From contig JAJRPS010000025.1 in assembly GCA_024280635.1 (NCBI GenBank), forward strand, positions 1 through 39,129: a stretch of DNA of 39,129 bases, in the 5' to 3' direction. The number at the start of each line of letters is the position of its first letter. The stretch's first letter is position 1. The translations under genes were made by a program, and so were the position numbers. This document shows positions 35,154 through 39,129 of the stretch, in pieces. The notes beneath the pieces are model-generated. The model was not told the origin of the DNA, searched no databases, and saw only the letters and a program-made list of their open reading frames with translations. This DNA is from Bacteroidota bacterium. Its GTDB lineage: Bacteria; Bacteroidota; Bacteroidia; Flavobacteriales; Flavobacteriaceae.

Positions 35154-36435
35154 CTAAAATTTGTTTGTAAAATTTACGCCATCCTAACCACTCTTCATTT
35201 TTACTGAAGGTGTAATTATGGGTTACCAAACTAAAGGTTCCGTTTACTTTCTTTACAATATCTATCATTGCTTTTATGCTTTTAAATCCTCTGTTTAAAT
35301 CTTGGTGTTTGTAATTATGATCCAACACACAATACGAGTGAATGCGCAGTGGTGTTTGCATTTCATAATCTAAATCATAAAACTGAAAAGGAGTACAAGT
35401 ACCTGCTCTAAAACCTGGTTCAGAAACATACCCCATGGTATAATCTTCTTGAATTTCTAAATCTATCAAATTTCTATAAACAATAGGAAGTTTTAATTTA
35501 GAAAAGGAGTTTCTGTTCTTTTTTAAAGGGATATTAAAGATATTTTCAAATCGATGTTTTTCTTCTTTTAACATTTTAACATCTTCTAATGCTAAATAAG
35601 AGCCTTTTAATCCTACTTCAAAATAATCGGCTATTGATTTAATTTGACTTACAAATTCTTTATTTTGATGTTGTATGCTTTTATCATATGCCGTATAATC
35701 TCCCAACAAAAAGAAAAATATAGGCTTCAATTTTCTTTTTCTATGAATATTTACTAACCATTTAAAGGTATTATACCCGTCTCTACGGAAACCAAAAACG
35801 ACCATAAAACGCTGATAAATGTCTTTAAATTTAAAAGAAAATATATCTTTTGCTATCCCTCCTATACTACGTACTAATCCTTTTTGTGCATATTGATAAG
35901 CTACAGGAATATCAATAATGGGTACTATCTCAAATTGCTTTATAGGAAACTGAAACTTTGGAAATTTATTTTGTAAAACAGCTTTAAACTCATATGCCCA
36001 AATATCTACCACAGGTTGTTGTAGAAAATGATATTGATAAGCAATACTATTTTCTGGCGGAAAACGCCCAAAACTATCGGCTACATATGGCAAATACTCT
36101 TCATACCTACTCAATAAGTAAAAACTTGCTGCAAAAATATCAAAAGGCAGTGTGCTTTGTTCTCCTACTCTAAAAAAACATTTAGTGGTATTCCAAGGTT
36201 CAATTTTCAGGTTTACATCGCCTACACCTTCTTCAAACAATAAATAATGAGATTGTATGAACAACTCTTTTGCTAATGGCTTTTTAGTATATGATATTTT
36301 TAACCCTTGATGTGCTATAAATTCTTCTACTACGGATGTAAAAGACACCTCAATTCCTAATATACGCGTACATATATGTTTAAATACAAAGCGTAATCTT
36401 GGAGTAACTTTATGTGTATATACTAATAATTTCAT
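35137..36435 (-). CDS. Polysaccharide deacetylase-like protein, probably lacking activity
   Basis: 432 residues, no signal peptide. The overall pattern follows the flavobacterial polysaccharide deacetylase family: a DIDVAY-like strand (here DIPVAY at about 175), SIGGIAKDIF, the TFKWLVNIHRKRKLKP and PIFFFLLGDYTAYDK region, YRNLIDLEIQEDYTMGYVSE, and NGTFSLVTHN near 398. By my memory of the family, the second Asp of DID, the His of IHPS (here LKGS) and the His of RQHY (here RNSF) are replaced. His406 remains. It overlaps radC by 4 bases and yjjG by 17. Confidence 0.75.
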   Translation of the reverse strand: MKLLVYTHKVTPRLRFVFKHICTRILGIEVSFTSVVEEFIAHQGLKISYTKKPLAKELFIQSHYLLFEEGVGDVNLKIEPWNTTKCFFRVGEQSTLPFDIFAASFYLLSRYEEYLPYVADSFGRFPPENSIAYQYHFLQQPVVDIWAYEFKAVLQNKFPKFQFPIKQFEIVPIIDIPVAYQYAQKGLVRSIGGIAKDIFSFKFKDIYQRFMVVFGFRRDGYNTFKWLVNIHRKRKLKPIFFFLLGDYTAYDKSIQHQNKEFVSQIKSIADYFEVGLKGSYLALEDVKMLKEEKHRFENIFNIPLKKNRNSFSKLKLPIVYRNLIDLEIQEDYTMGYVSEPGFRAGTCTPFQFYDLDYEMQTPLRIHSYCVLDHNYKHQDLNRGFKSIKAMIDIVKKVNGTFSLVTHNYTFSKNEEWLGWRKFYKQILDESIS

Positions 36436-37121
36436 AAAATGGATTCATCGGCAAAACTGGTATATCCGTTTTCTGTGATGATTAGATGGTCTATTAATTT
36501 AATATCTAAAGCGGCACTTGCTTGTTTTATTTTTTGCGTAATTTCTTTGTCGGCAACACTAATTTTTAAGGTTCCTGACGGATGATTGTGACACAACACT
36601 AATGCTGTCGCATTCATTTCCAATGCTTTTTTTAATACCAATCGTACATCTACTAATGTACCCGTTATGGTGCCTTTGCTCATTTGTTCTTTATGAATAA
36701 TAGTGTTGGCATTGTTGAGATAAAGTACCCAAAATTCTTCATGTGGCAAATCGCCCAACAAGGGTTGCATGATGTTAAAAACCGATTTGCTGGAGCTGAT
36801 TTTATCTAATATTACCTTTTGCTCGGTTCGTCTTCTTCTTCCTAGTTCTAATGCGGCAACAATACTAATGGCTTTTGCCTCTCCAATACCTTTAAATTCT
36901 TGCAATTGTGTTACAGATAATTTCCCTAAAGCATTCAAATTATAATCAACCGATGCTAATATACGCTTGCACAAAGCTACTGCACTTTCGTTTCTATTGC
37001 CTGAACCGATTAAAATAGCAACCAATTCTGAGTCGGTTAAACTCACTTTTCCTTTCGCAAGTAATTTCTCACGAGGTCTATCGGCTTCTGACCAATTTTT
37101 TATAGAAAAGTTTTTGCTCAT
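36432..37121 (-). CDS. radC: RadC family JAB-domain protein
   Basis: 229 residues. An N-terminal helix-hairpin-helix (FKGIGEAKA near 76) is followed by the JAMM metalloprotease-like domain with HNHPSG (His178, His180, Ser182) and the third metal ligand Asp191 in VADKEIT. RadC was named for a repair phenotype that is no longer thought to be due to it, so the real function is open. It starts 2 bases after the mpl stop and overlaps the next gene by 4 bases. Confidence 0.93.
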   Translation of the reverse strand: MSKNFSIKNWSEADRPREKLLAKGKVSLTDSELVAILIGSGNRNESAVALCKRILASVDYNLNALGKLSVTQLQEFKGIGEAKAISIVAALELGRRRRTEQKVILDKISSSKSVFNIMQPLLGDLPHEEFWVLYLNNANTIIHKEQMSKGTITGTLVDVRLVLKKALEMNATALVLCHNHPSGTLKISVADKEITQKIKQASAALDIKLIDHLIITENGYTSFADESIL

Positions 37122-37123
37122 TA

Positions 37124-38482
37124 CTATGCTTCTATCAACTGTTTTACTTCTTCTAAATCCAAATCTCCATAATTACCAGAACTCATCATCAACAAAACTG
37201 AATTATCAAAATTCAATTGAAAGATATATTTTTTAAAATCTTGCGGATTGGTAAATACTTTTAAATCGTTACGCTTAAAAGCATCAAATATTTGTTGTTC
37301 ACTTACGGTTTCTAGTTTTTTTATGGCTACCGCATCTGGAGAATAAAATACAATGGCTGTATCTGCTGCATCTAATGCACCTATATATTCTTTTAAAAAT
37401 TCAGCATTTAAGCTGCTATAGGTATGCAACTCCAAACAGGCTATCATATTTCTATTTTCATATTGTTTGGCAACGGCATTTGTTGTTGCTTTTACTTTAC
37501 TGGGTGAATGTGCAAAATCTTTGTAACAGACTTTATTGTTACTTTCGGCTATTTTTTCCAAGCGTTTACTTGCTCCTGTAAAGCTGGTAATGGCTTCAAA
37601 AAAATCATCTTCATCAATACCCATGTGCTGACAAATCCATTTGGCTCCTGCTAAATTACTCAAATTGTGTTTTCCAAAAACGTGTATGGGTAATGGACCT
37701 TCATTGGTTTCTAAAAAAGTTTGACCGTCTTTTATAAAATGTGGCAATACGTGATACGGGTACTTTTTCATGTGCACCGTAGATTCTTCTACTACTTTCT
37801 TTACCAATTCATCTTCTTCATTATATACCATGATAGCTGCATTTGACAAGCACTTTAAAAAGTCTTCAAATTGCGATACATAGTTTTCTATAGTAGGAAA
37901 AACATTGATATGATCCCAAGCAATACCACTCAGTAATGCAATATTAGGTTTGTATAAATGAAATTTTGGACGCCTATCAATTGGTGAGCTTAAATATTCA
38001 TCACCTTCTAAAACAATAAAATCATTTTCATCTGTTAAATGCACCATGGTATCAAAACCTTCTAGTTGTGCACCTACCATATAATCAACTGTTTTATCAT
38101 GATAATTCATGACGTGTAAAATCATGGAAGTTATAGTGGTTTTACCATGTGACCCTCCAATAACAACACGGGTTTTATTTTTAGACTGTTCATACAAAAA
38201 CTCTGGATAGCTATATATTTTAACTCCCAATTCTTGTGCTTTTAACAGCTCTGGGTTATCTTCTTTTGCATGCATACCCAATACTACTGCATCTAAATTT
38301 GTTGTTATTTTATTGGGATACCAACCTAAAGTTTCTGGCAATAACCCTTTTGCTTGTAAACGTGATTTTGAAGGTTCAAAAATAGCATCATCACTACCCG
38401 TTATTTGATATCCTTTTTGATGCAACGCCATTGCTAAATTATGCATTGCGCTACCGCCTATTGCTATAAAATGTATGTTCAT
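37124..38482 (-). CDS. mpl: UDP-N-acetylmuramate tripeptide ligase (Mpl)-like
   Basis: 452 residues, three-domain Mur ligase. The N-terminal Rossmann-type domain starts IHFIAIGGSAMHNLAM, the ATP loop GGSHGKTT is at about 109-116, GDEYLSSPIDRRPKF marks the substrate region, and AHSPSKVKATTNAV begins the C-terminal domain. Mpl joins a recycled murein tripeptide to UDP-MurNAc, so peptidoglycan is reused. It heads a tight operon with radC. A weak promoter of the TATCTTTA type is seen just upstream. Confidence 0.93.
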   Translation of the reverse strand: MNIHFIAIGGSAMHNLAMALHQKGYQITGSDDAIFEPSKSRLQAKGLLPETLGWYPNKITTNLDAVVLGMHAKEDNPELLKAQELGVKIYSYPEFLYEQSKNKTRVVIGGSHGKTTITSMILHVMNYHDKTVDYMVGAQLEGFDTMVHLTDENDFIVLEGDEYLSSPIDRRPKFHLYKPNIALLSGIAWDHINVFPTIENYVSQFEDFLKCLSNAAIMVYNEEDELVKKVVEESTVHMKKYPYHVLPHFIKDGQTFLETNEGPLPIHVFGKHNLSNLAGAKWICQHMGIDEDDFFEAITSFTGASKRLEKIAESNNKVCYKDFAHSPSKVKATTNAVAKQYENRNMIACLELHTYSSLNAEFLKEYIGALDAADTAIVFYSPDAVAIKKLETVSEQQIFDAFKRNDLKVFTNPQDFKKYIFQLNFDNSVLLMMSSGNYGDLDLEEVKQLIEA

Positions 38483-38756
38483 TTATGATCTATTCAATTA
38501 TGAGAAGTAAAGATAGCAAAATGATTTGCCTTTGTTGATTTTTTTGAACCAAAATTGTAGTTTTAATCATGAAGCGATAGCTTAATAGGTCTTGTTTTTG
38601 TTGTAGTACATTAAATAATACTACTATAAAACAATTATTATCTAATCCTTTTAAATAAGCAGTATTTATTACTTGCTTAATTTAAGCCTACAAAAAAAAC
38701 TCGCACTAAATTAATAGTGCAAGTTTTAAATATCAAATTAAATTATTGTGATTCAA
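38483..38756. other. Spacer between the peptidase gene and mpl
   Basis: 274 bases. The right end holds the peptidase terminator, the left end the mpl upstream region. I see no gene or other structure in between. Confidence 0.6.
38694..38727 (-). terminator. Terminator of the M1 peptidase gene
   Basis: In minus-strand RNA AAAACUUGCACUA pairs with UAGUGCGAGUUUU, using one U-G pair that would be a C-A mismatch on the other strand. A T-run follows. So it serves the gene ending at 38757. Confidence 0.85.
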
Positions 38757-39128
38757 TTATTTTTTGATTTCTTTTTTAAATCTATTAAATTCAGATTCTT
38801 TCTTTTCTTTTGGCCAAGAGTTATTGGTTACATCAATATCGGCAGTTTCTAAGTCTGGATCAACTGTAATTTTTACAATTTCTTTTTCAGACGCCATTAC
38901 TTTCTTTACTTCTGTATCATTTTTACGCCAAACTTGTGCTGGATAGGTTATTTTTTCTTTCGTACCATCGGCATATTCATATTGCACAATTAATGGCATT
39001 ACTAAACCTCCTGGTTTGGTAAATTTAATTTCATAAAAATATTTTGGTGCAGGCATTGCTGCTCTTTCTGCTGCTGTAAAATTATCCATTAAATACTCAC
39101 GTAATGTTGTAGATCCTTTTAAAGCTTC
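38757..39128 (-). CDS. M1 family metallopeptidase, C-terminal part
   Basis: The frame is open to the right edge of the window and the ATG at 39089 is internal. The visible 123 residues include KYFYEIKFTKPGGLVMPLI and YEYADGTKEKITYPAQVWR, then DPDLETADIDVTNN, a C-terminal beta domain typical of the large secreted aminopeptidase-type M1 peptidases of flavobacteria. The zinc motif HExxH would lie outside the window. Family assignment is from memory of the C-terminal pattern. Confidence 0.8.
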   Translation of the reverse strand, partial: EALKGSTTLREYLMDNFTAAERAAMPAPKYFYEIKFTKPGGLVMPLIVQYEYADGTKEKITYPAQVWRKNDTEVKKVMASEKEIVKITVDPDLETADIDVTNNSWPKEKKESEFNRFKKEIKK

Positions 39129-39129
39129 A

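Noticed and set aside
1-39129. CRISPR array, rRNA, insertion sequence or prophage
   Set aside because: No regularly spaced repeat array, rRNA sequence, transposase or phage gene was seen; the Xer recombinase has a housekeeping context.

Overview
The window is a stretch of chromosome from a low-GC member of the Flavobacteriaceae (phylum Bacteroidota). The evidence is the AT-rich base composition, promoters of the Bacteroidota type (TTG, 19 bases, TAnnTTTG), an almost complete lack of Shine-Dalgarno sequences except before rpsU, and protein families typical of the group (DUF3467 behind rpoC, DUF4369 lipoprotein, DUF2851, PspC plus potassium channel). I cannot fix the genus; Tenacibaculum or Polaribacter-like organisms would fit. 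No phage, insertion sequence, rRNA operon or CRISPR array is visible.

Layout. Bases 1-4050 hold plus-strand genes: the tail of an SdpI-like protein, a secreted alpha/beta hydrolase, a PH-domain membrane protein, a DUF819 transporter-like protein and a DUF4369 lipoprotein, with a flavobacterial-looking intergenic repeat at about 3160-3255. A lone tRNA-Thr(UGU), a small conserved protein and the minus-strand operon idi-queD-manA follow to 6531. prfC (release factor 3) is on the plus strand to 8332.

Bases 8671-23913 are the core of the window, all on the minus strand. In the direction of transcription: rpsU, xerC, hpf, then tRNA-Thr(UGU), tRNA-Tyr, tRNA-Gly, tRNA-Thr(GGU), tuf, tRNA-Trp, secE, nusG, rplK, rplA, rplJ, rplL, rpoB, rpoC and a DUF3467 gene. 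This joins translation (EF-Tu, its tRNAs, ribosomal stalk, hibernation factor, bS21), protein export (SecE) and transcription (NusG, RNA polymerase beta and beta-prime). The four tRNAs before tuf have the order of the E. coli thrU-tyrU-glyT-thrT-tufB operon. Conspicuous hairpins lie at the tuf/tRNA-Trp, rplL/rpoB and rpoB/rpoC junctions.

Bases 24160-30675 hold minus-strand metabolic and membrane genes: an LCAD-like acyl-CoA dehydrogenase whose 3' end is repeated twice downstream, a helix-hairpin-helix protein, a sodium:alanine symporter, a potassium channel overlapping a PspC-like gene, and a DUF2851 gene. A frameshifted DUF975 pseudogene (plus) follows, then divergent rhomboid protease and rarA genes. 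Bases 33632-38482 form a tight minus-strand operon, mpl-radC-deacetylase-like-yjjG-hypothetical. The window ends in the C-terminal part of an M1-family peptidase.

Most of the window is ordinary housekeeping DNA. The points most worth a second look are the rpsU leader (an exceptional Shine-Dalgarno site next to a repeated 14-base box), an Arg-to-Ile change in fork loop 2 of RpoB, the hairpins and REP-like palindrome inside the rpo operon, the triplicated 3' end of the acyl-CoA dehydrogenase gene, and a polysaccharide deacetylase-like protein lacking several expected catalytic residues.
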